64,000 bases of DNA from Bradyrhizobium diazoefficiens (GTDB taxonomy: Bacteria; Pseudomonadota; Alphaproteobacteria; Rhizobiales; Xanthobacteraceae). A program made the position numbers and the translations under genes. The notes below the pieces were generated by a model. It was not told the DNA's origin and made no database searches. It saw only the letters and a program-made list of their open reading frames with translations. The stretch covers positions 310,001 through 374,000 of the forward strand of contig NZ_JAENXS010000003.1 in assembly GCF_016612535.1 (NCBI RefSeq), given 5' to 3'. Shown in pieces: positions 46,493 through 55,872 of the stretch. Positions within the stretch are counted from its first letter, which is position 1; every line of letters starts with the position of its first letter.

Positions 46493-47410
46493 TCAGACTT
46501 TTTCGACTTCGGGACGGCCGAGCAGGCCGGTCGGCATGAAGATCAGCACGACGATCAGGATCGAGAACGCGGCGACGTCCTTGTATTCGACCGAGAAATA
46601 GGCCGACCACATCGTTTCGATCAGGCCGATCGCGAGGCCGCCGAGCATGGCGCCGGGCAGCGAGCCGATGCCGCCGAGCACGGCCGCCGTGAACGCTTTG
46701 ATACCGGCGACGAAGCCCATGAAGAAATCGACCAGGCCGTAATAGAGCAGGTACATCAGACCCGCGACCGCGGCGAGCGCAGCACCAATCACGAAGGTCA
46801 TGGAGATGGTGCGGTCGACGTCGACGCCAAGCAGCGCCGCCATGGTCTGGTCCTGCTCGCACGCGCGCATGTCGCGCCCGAGCCTTGTGCGCGAGACCAG
46901 CCAGGTGAAGATCGCCAGCAGCACGATCGTGGTGATCACGACCACGATCTGGACGTTGGAAAGCCGGATCACGAAACCGTCGGCGCTCTCATGCAGCGTG
47001 TAGCCGCCGGTGATCAGGGGCGGGATCGGCTTGACGCGGGCGCCCTGCGCAATCTGCGAGTAATTGGTGAGCACGAAAGACATGCCGATCGCCGACAGCA
47101 TTGGGGCGAGCCGGAACGAATGGCGCAGCGGCCGGTAGGCGATGCGCTCGATGGTCCAGCCGTAGAGTGCCGTGATCGCCATCGAGACCAGCAGCACCAC
47201 GAGCAGGATCACCGGGATCGCAGTCAGCCCGAGCGAGATCAGGATCAAAAAGGTGATGAGGGCGATGAAGCCGCCGATCATGAAGACGTCGCCATGGGCG
47301 AAGTTAATCATGCCGACAATGCCGTAGACCATCGTGTAGCCGATCGCGATCAGGCCGTAGATGGAGCCGAGCACGAGGCCGTTGATGAGCTGCTGGGCGA
47401 AATAATCCAT
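46493..47410 (-). CDS. livH: Branched-chain amino acid ABC transporter permease LivH
   Basis: A 305-residue permease of eight helices. The start LINGLVLGSIYGLIAIGYTM and VYGIVGMINFAHGDVFMIG are diagnostic of LivH, as is the loop RMGRACRACEQD-type motif (GRDMRACEQDQTMAALLGVD). It is the first gene of livHMGF. Its upstream region (47411-47686) should hold the operon promoter. Confidence 0.95.
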   Translation of the reverse strand: MDYFAQQLINGLVLGSIYGLIAIGYTMVYGIVGMINFAHGDVFMIGGFIALITFLILISLGLTAIPVILLVVLLVSMAITALYGWTIERIAYRPLRHSFRLAPMLSAIGMSFVLTNYSQIAQGARVKPIPPLITGGYTLHESADGFVIRLSNVQIVVVITTIVLLAIFTWLVSRTRLGRDMRACEQDQTMAALLGVDVDRTISMTFVIGAALAAVAGLMYLLYYGLVDFFMGFVAGIKAFTAAVLGGIGSLPGAMLGGLAIGLIETMWSAYFSVEYKDVAAFSILIVVLIFMPTGLLGRPEVEKV

Positions 47411-47686
47411 AGGCTGCCGTTACCAAACCTGACGCGGGCTCAAAGGGAGCTCTGAAGAGTAAGTTTCTGGGCCCCGGCAGCCCCTCAGCATTCTTCCCGT
47501 TTTGTAACAGGAGGGAACTGGCGGCTGCAACTGGCGATGCCTTGGCATAAAGGCTTGTGCAGAACTCATTTCATTACGGCAGTCATCTCGCGGTTCCGCA
47601 CCTGCGAGGAACCTGGTTCCGCACAGCAACCACGGTGGCCGCCGCCTGTTATCTGCCGACCGACGTCCAACAAGGGAGTTTCCCGA
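47411..47686. other. Divergent intergenic region upstream of livH
   Basis: A 276-base region without a supported gene. It contains two direct copies of GGTTCCGCAC (around 47592 and 47614) and GGAAC-N16-CGAT at 47514-47538, a near match to the EcfG promoter, pointing to the small Gln-rich gene. Confidence 0.45.
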
Positions 47687-47827
47687 ATGACGAAGCAGCA
47701 GAACCAGAACCCCGGCCAACAGCAGGGTGGCGGTCATAAGCCCGGCCAGCAGCAGCAGGATCCGCAGCGCCAAGGCGATAAGCCCGGCCAGCAGCAGGGC
47801 GGCCAGCGCGGCCAGGAGGACAGCTAA
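47687..47827 (+). CDS. Small Gln/Gly-rich repeat protein (46 aa)
   Basis: A 46-residue hydrophilic protein with an opening MTKQQNQNPGQQQGGG and three more KPGQQQ units; it ends GGQRGQEDS. It is predicted to be fully disordered. AAGGGAGTTTCCCGA precedes the ATG and a strong hairpin terminator follows, so it is a genuine transcription unit. Such disordered proteins can be stress-related, but no family role is known. The upstream extension to 47537 is not supported. Confidence 0.65.
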   Translation: MTKQQNQNPGQQQGGGHKPGQQQQDPQRQGDKPGQQQGGQRGQEDS

Positions 47828-47861
47828 TTTGGGAGCCCAAGAGCAAAAGGGGCGTGAGACG

Positions 47862-47888
47862 AAGGCCCCGCCAGAAGGCGGGGCCTTT
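47862..47888 (+). terminator. Rho-independent terminator
   Basis: Stem AAGGCCCCGCC / GGCGGGGCCTT with loop AGAA followed by TATCTTT. It lies 34 bases beyond the small Gln-rich gene. Confidence 0.8.
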
Positions 47889-48016
47889 ATCTTTGGGCGA
47901 ACCGGCCCGGCGATTAAGGTAAACGAAGGGTTTAAATTGCCGCCGCAGTCCGATGCGAGTTAGCTCCCGGCAAAGCCTTCCATCGAGGGCGCGTAGCAGG
48001 CGAAGCGGGAAGCGGC

Positions 48017-48553
48017 ATGTTCAGGAATTGGCGGATCGGCTCGGTCAACGGCGCGCTGCTGGCGGCCTATTTCATCCCGGCCTGGACGCTGGTCGCCTTC
48101 AACATCATGGTGGCGCCGGTGCACGGCCTCTATGAGCGGCCGAGCGTCGCCGTGGCGCTGTTCCTCAGCGATCAGCTTCAAATGTCGGGCATGAGCACGG
48201 TGCGTGCCGCCTGGCTGCTGGCGCTCGGACGGCTGACGGTGGTGGCGTTCTTCGCGATCTATCTTGCGCTGCTCGCCATTCCGCGTACCCGCAGGAGCGG
48301 GGGTAGCGACGAAGCGCTCGGCATTGCGCTGGCGATCGGCAGCCTGATCTCGTTCGCGAGCATGGTGATGGCCTCGAAGGTCGGCGAAATGGCCGCCCTC
48401 CGCCTGCACGCCACCGAGCTCCTGCTGCTGCTCGGTGCTGCAGTCGTGCTGGTGATCGAACGGCCGGCGACCGCGCCCAAGACGGTCGAGGCTCCCGTCG
48501 AGGCCACCGCACCGTTAGGTCTTGAGCAGGCCGAGCTCCTGCACAATGGCTGA
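48017..48553 (+). CDS. Four-TM membrane protein of unknown function
   Basis: A 178-residue protein with four predicted helices (about 12-32, 65-88, 105-125, 133-150) and a hydrophilic C-terminus. The N-terminus MFRNWRIGSVNGALLAAYFI is typical of small inner-membrane proteins. No domain is recognised. Its last 39 bases overlap the 3' end of pcaC on the opposite strand. Confidence 0.65.
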   Translation: MFRNWRIGSVNGALLAAYFIPAWTLVAFNIMVAPVHGLYERPSVAVALFLSDQLQMSGMSTVRAAWLLALGRLTVVAFFAIYLALLAIPRTRRSGGSDEALGIALAIGSLISFASMVMASKVGEMAALRLHATELLLLLGAAVVLVIERPATAPKTVEAPVEATAPLGLEQAELLHNG

Positions 48554-48907
48554 GGCTTCCTTGACAGCGTGGTTCGCCGCCGGAACGCCGCAATAGACCG
48601 CCTGCTGGAGCAGGATTTCCTTGATATCGTCGGGGGTAAAGCCGCCCTCCGCGAGCGCCGCGCGAACGTGCAGGCGGAACTCGTCCCATTGCCCGAGCGC
48701 GACCATGGTGCCGATCACCAGCACGCGGCGCGTGCGTTCGTCGAAATGCGGCCGCGTCCAGATCTCGCCCCAGGCATAGCGCGTGATCATGTCCTGGAAG
48801 TCGGTGTTGAACGCATTGCGGTTGGCGATCGATTTGTCGACCCAGGCATTGCCAAGCACCTTGCGGCGCACGTTCATGCCGGCATCGCGGCGCGTCTGGT
48901 CGTCCAT
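48515..48907 (-). CDS. pcaC: 4-carboxymuconolactone decarboxylase
   Basis: A 130-residue AhpD-fold protein converting 4-carboxymuconolactone to 3-oxoadipate enol-lactone in the protocatechuate branch of the beta-ketoadipate pathway. Visible family blocks are RRKVLGNAWVDKS, YAWGEIWTRPHFDERTR and LLQQAVYCGVPAANHA. It is the third gene of pcaB-pcaD-pcaC, 20 bases after pcaD. Its 3' end overlaps the convergent membrane-protein gene. Confidence 0.93.
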   Translation of the reverse strand: MDDQTRRDAGMNVRRKVLGNAWVDKSIANRNAFNTDFQDMITRYAWGEIWTRPHFDERTRRVLVIGTMVALGQWDEFRLHVRAALAEGGFTPDDIKEILLQQAVYCGVPAANHAVKEASAIVQELGLLKT

Positions 48908-48927
48908 GTTGTTTCTCCGGATAGCGT

Positions 48928-49710
48928 CTAGCGCTGCGTCAGGAAGCCCACCACCGCGTCGGTGAACGCGTGCGGCTGCTCGACGTTGGAAATGTGGGCG
49001 GCGTCGATGATGGTCATGCCGGCGCCGGGAATGTTCGAGCGGATCAGCTCCCCCGCCGAGATCGGGGTTGCCTGGTCATGGCGGCCGGCGATCACCAAGG
49101 TCGGGCTCTTGATCTTCGGCAGCAGCGCGCGCTGGTCGAGCGTCGACAGCGCCTCGCAGCAGGCGAGATAGCCCTCGACCGGGGTGGCGAGCAGCATCGC
49201 CTTCATCTTCGCCGTGATGTCGGGCTCGCGTTCACGGAAATCCTGGGTGAGCCAGCCGGCAATCACGGCATCGGCGACCGCTGCGATGCCGCCCTTCTTC
49301 ACGGCGTCGATGCGCTCCAGCCATTTGGTCGGCTCGGGGTAGTAGCAGGAGGTGTTGGAGAGGATGAGCTTGCCGAAGCGCTCCGGCGCGTTGGCGCCCA
49401 GCCATTGCCCGACCATGCCGCCCATCGACAGGCCGCACCAGTGCACCTTCTCGATGTTGAGATCGTCGAGGATCGCCAGCACGTCGCGGCCGAAGCGCTC
49501 CATCGTGTAGGGCGCGGGCGGCACGCCGGACTTGCCGTGGCCGCGGCGGTCGTAGCGGATGACGCGGAATATCTGCGTCAGCGCCTTCATCTGCGGCTCC
49601 CACATCTGCAGCGTGCAGCCGAGCGAGTTGGAGAGCATCAAGGTCGGCCCGCCGTCGCGGCCCTCGACGGAGACGTTGATCAGGCAACCGTCGGTATCGA
49701 TCATCGGCAT
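48928..49710 (-). CDS. pcaD: 3-oxoadipate enol-lactonase
   Basis: A 260-residue alpha/beta hydrolase that opens 3-oxoadipate enol-lactone to 3-oxoadipate. It has LSNSLGCTLQMWEPQ, RYDRRGHGKSGVP, the nucleophile elbow CGLSMGGMVGQWLG and the catalytic pair in GRHDQATP and DAAHISNVEQP. The start at 49710 follows CGGAGACGCCGC; the open frame runs 135 codons further up inside pcaB. It sits between pcaB and pcaC. Confidence 0.93.
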   Translation of the reverse strand: MPMIDTDGCLINVSVEGRDGGPTLMLSNSLGCTLQMWEPQMKALTQIFRVIRYDRRGHGKSGVPPAPYTMERFGRDVLAILDDLNIEKVHWCGLSMGGMVGQWLGANAPERFGKLILSNTSCYYPEPTKWLERIDAVKKGGIAAVADAVIAGWLTQDFREREPDITAKMKAMLLATPVEGYLACCEALSTLDQRALLPKIKSPTLVIAGRHDQATPISAGELIRSNIPGAGMTIIDAAHISNVEQPHAFTDAVVGFLTQR

Positions 49711-49736
49711 GCGGCGTCTCCGTTTTATTCGCGGTT

Positions 49737-51092
49737 CTATTCGCGCTCGAGGCTGTCGAGCAGCCGGTCGATCAGGGCTTGAGAAGCCCCTTGATAGGCC
49801 ATCGGCTCGAACAAAGCCGCAATTTTTTCCGGTGCGAGATGCGCAGTCACTAGCGAATCGGCAGACAGCACTTCGCGCAGATGCTTCTTCTCGGCGACCG
49901 CGCGCTTGCTCGCAGCCTCGATGAGATGATGCGCATCGCTCTTGCCGATCTTTTCGGCCAGCGCAAAGGTGACCGCTTCGGCCATGATCAGCCCGCGCGT
50001 CGCATCCAGATTGCTGCGCATGCGTGCGGCATCGACGTCGAGGCCCTCGGCGATGTCGACGATGGCCGCAAGCGCGCCCGAGGTGACCAGCATCAATTGA
50101 GGCAGCGTCGGCCATTCCGCGTGCCAGGGCCCGGCGCTGCGCTCATGGTCCTGGATCTGCGCGGCAAAGATCGTCGCAGCGAGCTGCGGAGCCATGGTCG
50201 CGCAGCCCAGGGCGCTTGCGGCCGCGACCGGGTTGCGCTTATGCGGCATGGTCGAGGAGCCGCCACGGCCTTCGGCGGCAGGCTCGAAGGCTTCGGCGAC
50301 ATCGGTTTGCATCATCAGCGAGACGTCGCGCGCGATCTTGCCGCAGCTTCCAGCAAGAATCGCGAAGCACGATGCGGCCTCCGCGATCCGATCGCGATGG
50401 GTGTGCCAGGGCGCTTCGGGCAGCGGCAGGTTCAGCTCCTGGGCCAGCCGTTCGGCGACCGCGAGCCCCTTGTCGGCGAGCGCCGCCAGCGTGCCTGCGG
50501 CGCCGCCGAATTGCAGCGCGAGGCCGTCGCGGCGGAGCCGACGCAGGCGGCAGCGAGAGCGGGCGAGACTTGCGGCATATTCGGCGGCCTTCAGCCCGAA
50601 CGGCATCGGCAGCGCGTGCTGCAGCCAGGTCCGCGCCACCATCGCGGTGTTGCGATGGCTGCGGGCCAGCGCAGCAAAGCCCTTGATGGCACGGCTGAGG
50701 TCGGCATCCAAAGCGTCGATGCCGGCGCGCAAGCCGAGCATGGTCGCGCTGTCGATGATGTCCTGGCTGGTTGCACCCCAATGCACGTAGCGTGCGGCCT
50801 CTGCGTCGGCCCTGCCGACATTGGCGGTCAGCATCTTGACCAGGGGGATCGCGAGATTGCCCGACCGCGTCGCGGCCTCGGCCAGGACGGCCATGTCGAA
50901 ACTGTCAGCCTTGCAGGCGACTTCGATCGGGCCCACAGCGGACGCGGGAATCACGCTCGTTGCGGCCTCAGCCCGGGCGAGGGCTGCCTCGAAATCGAGC
51001 ATGTTTTGCAGGGTCGCCCGGTCGTCGCAGACGGCGCGCATGGCGGCGCTCGACAGCATCGGCGCAAGCAGGGGGGAGAGGGCTGTGCTCAT
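49737..51092 (-). CDS. pcaB: 3-carboxy-cis,cis-muconate cycloisomerase
   Basis: A 451-residue enzyme of the fumarase/aspartase superfamily that lactonises 3-carboxymuconate. It has HWGATSQDIIDSATML and the signature GGSSTMPHKRNPVAAA. First gene of pcaBDC; pcaD starts 26 bases after its stop. The ring-cleaving pcaHG genes and the pcaQ regulator are not in the window. It is divergent from coxG. Confidence 0.94.
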   Translation of the reverse strand: MSTALSPLLAPMLSSAAMRAVCDDRATLQNMLDFEAALARAEAATSVIPASAVGPIEVACKADSFDMAVLAEAATRSGNLAIPLVKMLTANVGRADAEAARYVHWGATSQDIIDSATMLGLRAGIDALDADLSRAIKGFAALARSHRNTAMVARTWLQHALPMPFGLKAAEYAASLARSRCRLRRLRRDGLALQFGGAAGTLAALADKGLAVAERLAQELNLPLPEAPWHTHRDRIAEAASCFAILAGSCGKIARDVSLMMQTDVAEAFEPAAEGRGGSSTMPHKRNPVAAASALGCATMAPQLAATIFAAQIQDHERSAGPWHAEWPTLPQLMLVTSGALAAIVDIAEGLDVDAARMRSNLDATRGLIMAEAVTFALAEKIGKSDAHHLIEAASKRAVAEKKHLREVLSADSLVTAHLAPEKIAALFEPMAYQGASQALIDRLLDSLERE

Positions 51093-51264
51093 GTTGCGCG
51101 GGACCTAATCACCATGCCCCGGCTCTGCCAATCCCAAACCGGCCGTGCAAGCCTGTTGCGGGTGCGAATATGCATTGCACGTGGCCGGGGGCTGCCCTTT
51201 CCTTTGCGGCCTCCCTGCGTTACTTGAGCAACATCATAATTGCTGCGATCCAGGGAGGCACCCC

Positions 51265-51711
51265 ATGGCCATGACAATGAACGGCGAAGTCCAGCTTGCG
51301 GCGCCGCGTGAGGCCGTATGGGAGAAGCTCAACGACCCCGCGGTGCTCAAGACCTGCATCCCCGGCTGCGAGGAGCTGGAGAGGACCGACGACGGCGGTT
51401 TTCGCGCGACGGCGAAAATGAAGGTCGGCCCGGTATCGGCGCGCTTCAAGGGCAAGGTGACGCTCAGCGATCTCGACCCGCCGAACGGCTACAAGATCTC
51501 CGGCGAGGGCGAGGGCGGGGTGGCCGGCTTCGCCAAGGGCGGCGCGGTCGTGAAGCTCGCCGAGAAGGATGGCGGCACGCTGCTGTCCTACGAGGTCGAG
51601 GCGCAGATCGGCGGCAAGTTGGCGCAGCTCGGACAGCGCCTGATCAACGGCACCGCCAAGAAACTGGCCGATGAGTTTTTCGCGAATTTCGCCAAGGCGG
51701 TACAGGGCTAG
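51265..51711 (+). CDS. coxG: CoxG-like SRPBCC protein (CO dehydrogenase subunit G)
   Basis: A 148-residue START/SRPBCC-fold protein: NGEVQLAAPREAVWEKLNDP, CIPGCEELERTDDG, KMKVGPVSARFKGKV and the C-terminal KKLADEFFANFAKAV. CoxG anchors CO dehydrogenase to the membrane in Oligotropha; in other species it accompanies related molybdenum hydroxylases. CAGGGAGGCACCCC precedes the ATG at 51265 (ATG 51271 is an alternative). It is the first gene of the cox-like cluster, 139 bases before coxS. Confidence 0.9.
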   Translation: MAMTMNGEVQLAAPREAVWEKLNDPAVLKTCIPGCEELERTDDGGFRATAKMKVGPVSARFKGKVTLSDLDPPNGYKISGEGEGGVAGFAKGGAVVKLAEKDGGTLLSYEVEAQIGGKLAQLGQRLINGTAKKLADEFFANFAKAVQG

Positions 51712-51850
51712 AGGGTATCGCCTTTCGGCATAGCGGCTTGCGTCCCGGGCAATGTTGCCCCAGCGGACAATGGCCAATATGATGGGTTGGAATAATTATA
51801 AAAAAGAACCGCTTCGACGGGACCCGTCGGGGCGCTGATAGAGAGTGCTT

Positions 51851-52336
<486 letters not shown>

Positions 52337-52366
52337 CCGCGCGCCCTCCGCGATCAGGACACCCAC

Positions 52367-53185
52367 ATGTACGAATTCAAATACCATCGCCCCGCGACCG
52401 TGCGGCAGGCCGCCAATCTCCTGGTGAAGAACGAAGACGCCAAGCTGATTGCCGGCGGCCACACGCTGATTCCCGTCATGAAGCAGCGCCTTGCGAGCCC
52501 GCCGCATCTGGTCGACCTCTCCCACATCGAGGGGCTCAACGCGATCGAGATGAAGGGCCGCGCGCTCGTGATCGGTGCCACCGCCAAGCACGCTGAGGTC
52601 GCGACCTCGGCCATCGTCGGTGAGGCGATCCCGGCGCTCGCCGATCTGGCCGGCCAGATCGGTGATCCCGCTGTGCGCCACAAGGGCACCATCGGCGGCT
52701 CGCTCGCCAACAATGATCCGACTGCGGACTATCCGGCCGCCGTGCTCGCACTCGGCGCGACCATCGTCACCAACAAGCGGCGCCTCAAGGCGGAAGAGTA
52801 TTTCCAGGGCCTGTTCACGACCGCGCTGGAAGCCGACGAGATCATCACCAAGGTGATGTTCCCGCTGCCGAAGAAGGCGGCCTATATCAAGTTCCGCAAC
52901 CAGGCCTCGCGTTACGCGCTGGTCGGCGTGTTCGTGGCGCGGCGTCCGTCGGACGTGCGTGTCGCCGTCACCGGCGCCGGCTCCGATGGTGTGTTCCGCA
53001 TCGAGGCGTTCGAGGAAGCGCTGAAGAAGCGGTTCTCCTCGAAAGTGCTCGACGGCATCGAGGTGCCGGCGGAGGGGCTCAACAGCGACATCCACGGCAG
53101 CGCCGAATACCGCGCGCACCTCATCGGCGTGCTGACACGGCGCGCTCTCGACGCCGCCAATGCCAAGGAAAATATAAAGGAATGA
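52367..53185 (+). CDS. coxM: Molybdenum hydroxylase FAD-binding medium subunit (CoxM-like)
   Basis: A 272-residue flavoprotein subunit. FAD-binding motifs [13 protein letters not shown] (about residues 36-48) and [17 protein letters not shown] (about 108-124) are intact. It accepts electrons from CoxS. It sits directly behind coxS and 63 bases before coxD. Without a large subunit the complex as encoded here cannot be catalytic. Confidence 0.93.
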   Translation: MYEFKYHRPATVRQAANLLVKNEDAKLIAGGHTLIPVMKQRLASPPHLVDLSHIEGLNAIEMKGRALVIGATAKHAEVATSAIVGEAIPALADLAGQIGDPAVRHKGTIGGSLANNDPTADYPAAVLALGATIVTNKRRLKAEEYFQGLFTTALEADEIITKVMFPLPKKAAYIKFRNQASRYALVGVFVARRPSDVRVAVTGAGSDGVFRIEAFEEALKKRFSSKVLDGIEVPAEGLNSDIHGSAEYRAHLIGVLTRRALDAANAKENIKE

Positions 53186-53248
53186 GTGGGCCTTGCACTT
53201 TGGCCCGATACTTGCCCATCGTGAGGGCGTAGCGAGACTGGCTCTTTC

Positions 53249-54187
53249 ATGACTTCAGCGACCAATACTTCCGGTGCCAATACTTCAGTTGTATTGCCGG
53301 CATCGGTCGACGCGATGCTCGAACTTTTGACGTCGCGTGGCTATCTCGCCGAGCGGTCGCTGGCGACGGTGACGTATCTCGCGCTGCGCATGGGCCGGCC
53401 GCTATTCCTCGAAGGCGAGGCCGGCGTCGGCAAGACCGAGATCGCAAAGGTGCTGTCGGCGGCGCTGGGGCGGAAGCTGATCCGCCTGCAGTGCTACGAA
53501 GGCCTCGATGTCTCCTCGGCGGTCTATGAGTGGAACAGCGCCGCGCAGATGATCGCGATCCGGATGGCGGAAGCCGCCGGCGACACCGATCGCGACCAGC
53601 TCTCGAGCGACATCTTCGCCGACCGCTACATGATCAAGCGGCCGCTGCTCCAGGCGCTGGAGCCCGACGTTGCCGGCCCGCCGGTGCTGCTGATCGACGA
53701 GCTCGACCGCGCCGACGAGGCGTTCGAGGCCTATCTCCTGGAAATCCTCAGCGACTTCCAGGTAACGATTCCCGAGTTCGGCACCGTGAAGGCGCCGCAT
53801 CCGCCGATCGTCATCATCACCTCCAACCGAACCCGCGAGATTCACGACGCGCTGAAACGGCGCTGTCTCTATCACTGGGTCGACTATCCCGCCGCCGACC
53901 GTGAGCTCGCGATCGTCAAGTCGCGCGTGCCCGGGATCTCCGCAAAACTGTCGCAGCAGGTCGTGCGATTCGTGCAGGCGCTGCGCAACCAGGATTTCTA
54001 CAAATCGCCGGGCGTCGCCGAGACCATCGACTGGGCCACTGCGCTGTCCGAGCTCGACGCCCGCTCGCTGACCCCGCAAGTGGTCGGCGACACGCTGGGC
54101 GCGCTGCTCAAATACCAGGACGACATCACGCGGATGCAGGGCGACACTCTGCAGAAAGTGCTGAAGGAAGCGACGAGCGAGAATTGA
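53249..54187 (+). CDS. coxD: MoxR-type AAA+ ATPase (CoxD-like)
   Basis: A 312-residue AAA+ protein: Walker A FLEGEAGVGKTEIAK, Walker B VLLIDELDRADEAFEAYLLE, sensor 1 IITSNRTREIHDALKRRCLY. In Oligotropha CoxD assists assembly of the CuSMoO2 centre of CO dehydrogenase together with CoxE and CoxF. The co-occurrence with the VWA protein downstream is the normal MoxR-VWA pairing. A palindromic repeat separates it from coxE. Confidence 0.92.
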   Translation: MTSATNTSGANTSVVLPASVDAMLELLTSRGYLAERSLATVTYLALRMGRPLFLEGEAGVGKTEIAKVLSAALGRKLIRLQCYEGLDVSSAVYEWNSAAQMIAIRMAEAAGDTDRDQLSSDIFADRYMIKRPLLQALEPDVAGPPVLLIDELDRADEAFEAYLLEILSDFQVTIPEFGTVKAPHPPIVIITSNRTREIHDALKRRCLYHWVDYPAADRELAIVKSRVPGISAKLSQQVVRFVQALRNQDFYKSPGVAETIDWATALSELDARSLTPQVVGDTLGALLKYQDDITRMQGDTLQKVLKEATSEN

Positions 54188-54207
54188 CGCGTGCGTCACA
54201 ACTAACT

Positions 54208-54316
54208 CGTCATTCCGGGGCGACGCGCAAGCGTCGAGCCCGGAAACCATCGGGCTGCAGAGTTGGTAGAAAAATGGATTCCGGGCTCGCGCCAAGGGGC
54301 GCGCCCCGGAATGACG
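54208..54316. repeat. About 109-bp inverted repeat, family C
   Basis: Ends are cgtcattccggggcg and cgccccggaatgacg, perfect reverse complements of 15 bases, with inner arms gagcccggaa and ttccgggctc also pairing. It occupies the gap between coxD and coxE inside the operon. Only one copy is in the window. It resembles the abundant cattccgggg-type dispersed element of Bradyrhizobium genomes. Confidence 0.8.
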
Positions 54317-54333
54317 GCTGAGAGTGTGAATCT

Positions 54334-55536
54334 ATGGCCATCAACCACCTCGCGCCGGACAAGACCGAGCAGTTCGCCGACAATATCGTCGGCTTTGCCC
54401 GCGCGCTGCGTGCGGCCGGCATGCCGGTCGGCCCGGGCGCGGTAATCGATGCCATGAACGCGCTTCCTGTGATCGAGATCGGCAACCGCGCCGATGTCTT
54501 CACCACGCTGGAGGCGATCTTCGTCAAGCGCCACGAGCATGCGCTGATCTTTCGTCAGGCCTTCAACCTGTTCTTCCGCGCCTCGGAAGAGTGGAAGCAT
54601 ATGCTGGATTCGGTGCCGCTGCCGGATCAGGCCAAGAAGAAGCCACAGGCCGGCTCGCGCCGCGTGCAGGAGGCGATGTCGCAGCCGAAAATGACGGAGA
54701 CGCCGCAGCACCAGGAGCACGATCTGCGCCTGTCGGTCTCCGACAAGGAAATCCTGCAGAAGAAGGACTTTGCACAGATGAGCGCGGCGGAGATCACTGA
54801 GGCGCTGCGCGCGATCGAGCGGATGCGGCTGCCGCAGGCCGAACTTTTGACGCGTCGGCGCCAGCCCGATCCGCGCGGGCTGCGCCTCGACATGCGCCGC
54901 ACGCTGCGCGCGTCCTTGCGCACCGGCGGCGACATCATCGATCTCCATCGCCTCGGCCGGATCGAAAAACCCGCCCCGATCGTGGCGCTGCTCGATATCT
55001 CCGGGTCGATGAGCGAGTACACCCGCCTGTTCCTGCATTTCCTGCATGCCGTCGGCGACGCGCGCAAGCGCGTCTCGGTGTTCCTGTTCGGCACCCGGCT
55101 CACCAATGTGACGCGCGCGTTACGCCAGCGCGATCCCGACGAGGCGCTGGCAAGCTGCTCGGCGGCGGTCGAGGACTGGGCCGGCGGTACGCGGATCTCG
55201 GCCTCGCTGCACAACTTCAACAAATTGTGGGCGCGGCGCGTGCTCAGCCAGGGCGCGATCGTGCTGCTGATTTCCGACGGGCTGGAGCGGGAAGCCGATT
55301 CCAGGCTCGCCTTCGAGATGGATCGGCTGCACCGCTCCTGCCGGCGGCTGATCTGGCTCAACCCGCTGCTGCGTTTCGGCGGCTTCGAGGCCAAGGCGCA
55401 GGGCATCAAAATGATGCTCCCGCACGTTGACGAATTCCGCCCGGTACATAATTTGAGTTCGATCCAGGAGCTGATCACCACGCTGTCCCGGCCGCTGCCG
55501 CCGCATCACCGCAGCCTGATCCGCCCCGCAGCCTGA
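54334..55536 (+). CDS. coxE: VWA domain protein (CoxE-like)
   Basis: A 400-residue protein with an N-terminal helical region and a C-terminal von Willebrand A domain. The MIDAS motif is LLDISGSMSEY (DxSGS) near residue 225; a RWDG-like loop GGTRISASL and LISDGLER complete it. CoxE is the partner of the CoxD ATPase in maturation of the molybdenum enzyme. The start at 54334 lies 18 bases past the repeat. coxE is followed within 11 bases by an XdhC-type gene. Confidence 0.9.
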   Translation: MAINHLAPDKTEQFADNIVGFARALRAAGMPVGPGAVIDAMNALPVIEIGNRADVFTTLEAIFVKRHEHALIFRQAFNLFFRASEEWKHMLDSVPLPDQAKKKPQAGSRRVQEAMSQPKMTETPQHQEHDLRLSVSDKEILQKKDFAQMSAAEITEALRAIERMRLPQAELLTRRRQPDPRGLRLDMRRTLRASLRTGGDIIDLHRLGRIEKPAPIVALLDISGSMSEYTRLFLHFLHAVGDARKRVSVFLFGTRLTNVTRALRQRDPDEALASCSAAVEDWAGGTRISASLHNFNKLWARRVLSQGAIVLLISDGLEREADSRLAFEMDRLHRSCRRLIWLNPLLRFGGFEAKAQGIKMMLPHVDEFRPVHNLSSIQELITTLSRPLPPHHRSLIRPAA

Positions 55537-55546
55537 GAGGCCCACC

Positions 55547-55870
55547 ATGCTCGATCGCGACGAGGATATTCTGAAGGCGGCGGAGGACTGGCAGAAGGCC
55601 GGCCGTGGCGTCGCGCTGGCCACTGTTGTCGAGACCTGGGGCTCGGCTCCGCGCCCGGCGGGCTCGAGCCTCGTCATCAACGACGAAGGCACGTTTCTGG
55701 GCTCGGTCTCCGGCGGCTGCGTCGAGGGCGCGGTGGTCGCGGAAGCCATGGACGTGATCCAGAGCGGCAAGCCCAGGATGCTCGAGTTCGGCGTGGCCGA
55801 CGAGACCGCCTGGAACGTCGGGCTGTCTTGCGGCGGCACCATCCGCGTCTTCGTCGAGAAGGTCGGCTAG
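55547..55870 (+). CDS. XdhC/CoxI family protein, N-terminal half
   Basis: A 107-residue protein equal to the CoxI N-terminal domain of XdhC/CoxF: VETWGSAPRPAGSSLVI, SVSGGCVEGAVV and GLSCGGTIRVFVE. XdhC binds and sulfurates the molybdenum cofactor and inserts it into the apo-enzyme. The Rossmann half is encoded by the next gene, two bases away, so the protein is split into two chains. In single-chain XdhC both are joined. Confidence 0.88.
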   Translation: MLDRDEDILKAAEDWQKAGRGVALATVVETWGSAPRPAGSSLVINDEGTFLGSVSGGCVEGAVVAEAMDVIQSGKPRMLEFGVADETAWNVGLSCGGTIRVFVEKVG

Positions 55871-55872
55871 CC

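Noticed and set aside
47514..47538. GGAAC-N16-CGAT as a full EcfG promoter
   Set aside because: The -10 element differs from CGTT and the distance to the start codon is about 150 bases; kept only as a remark, not as a promoter feature.
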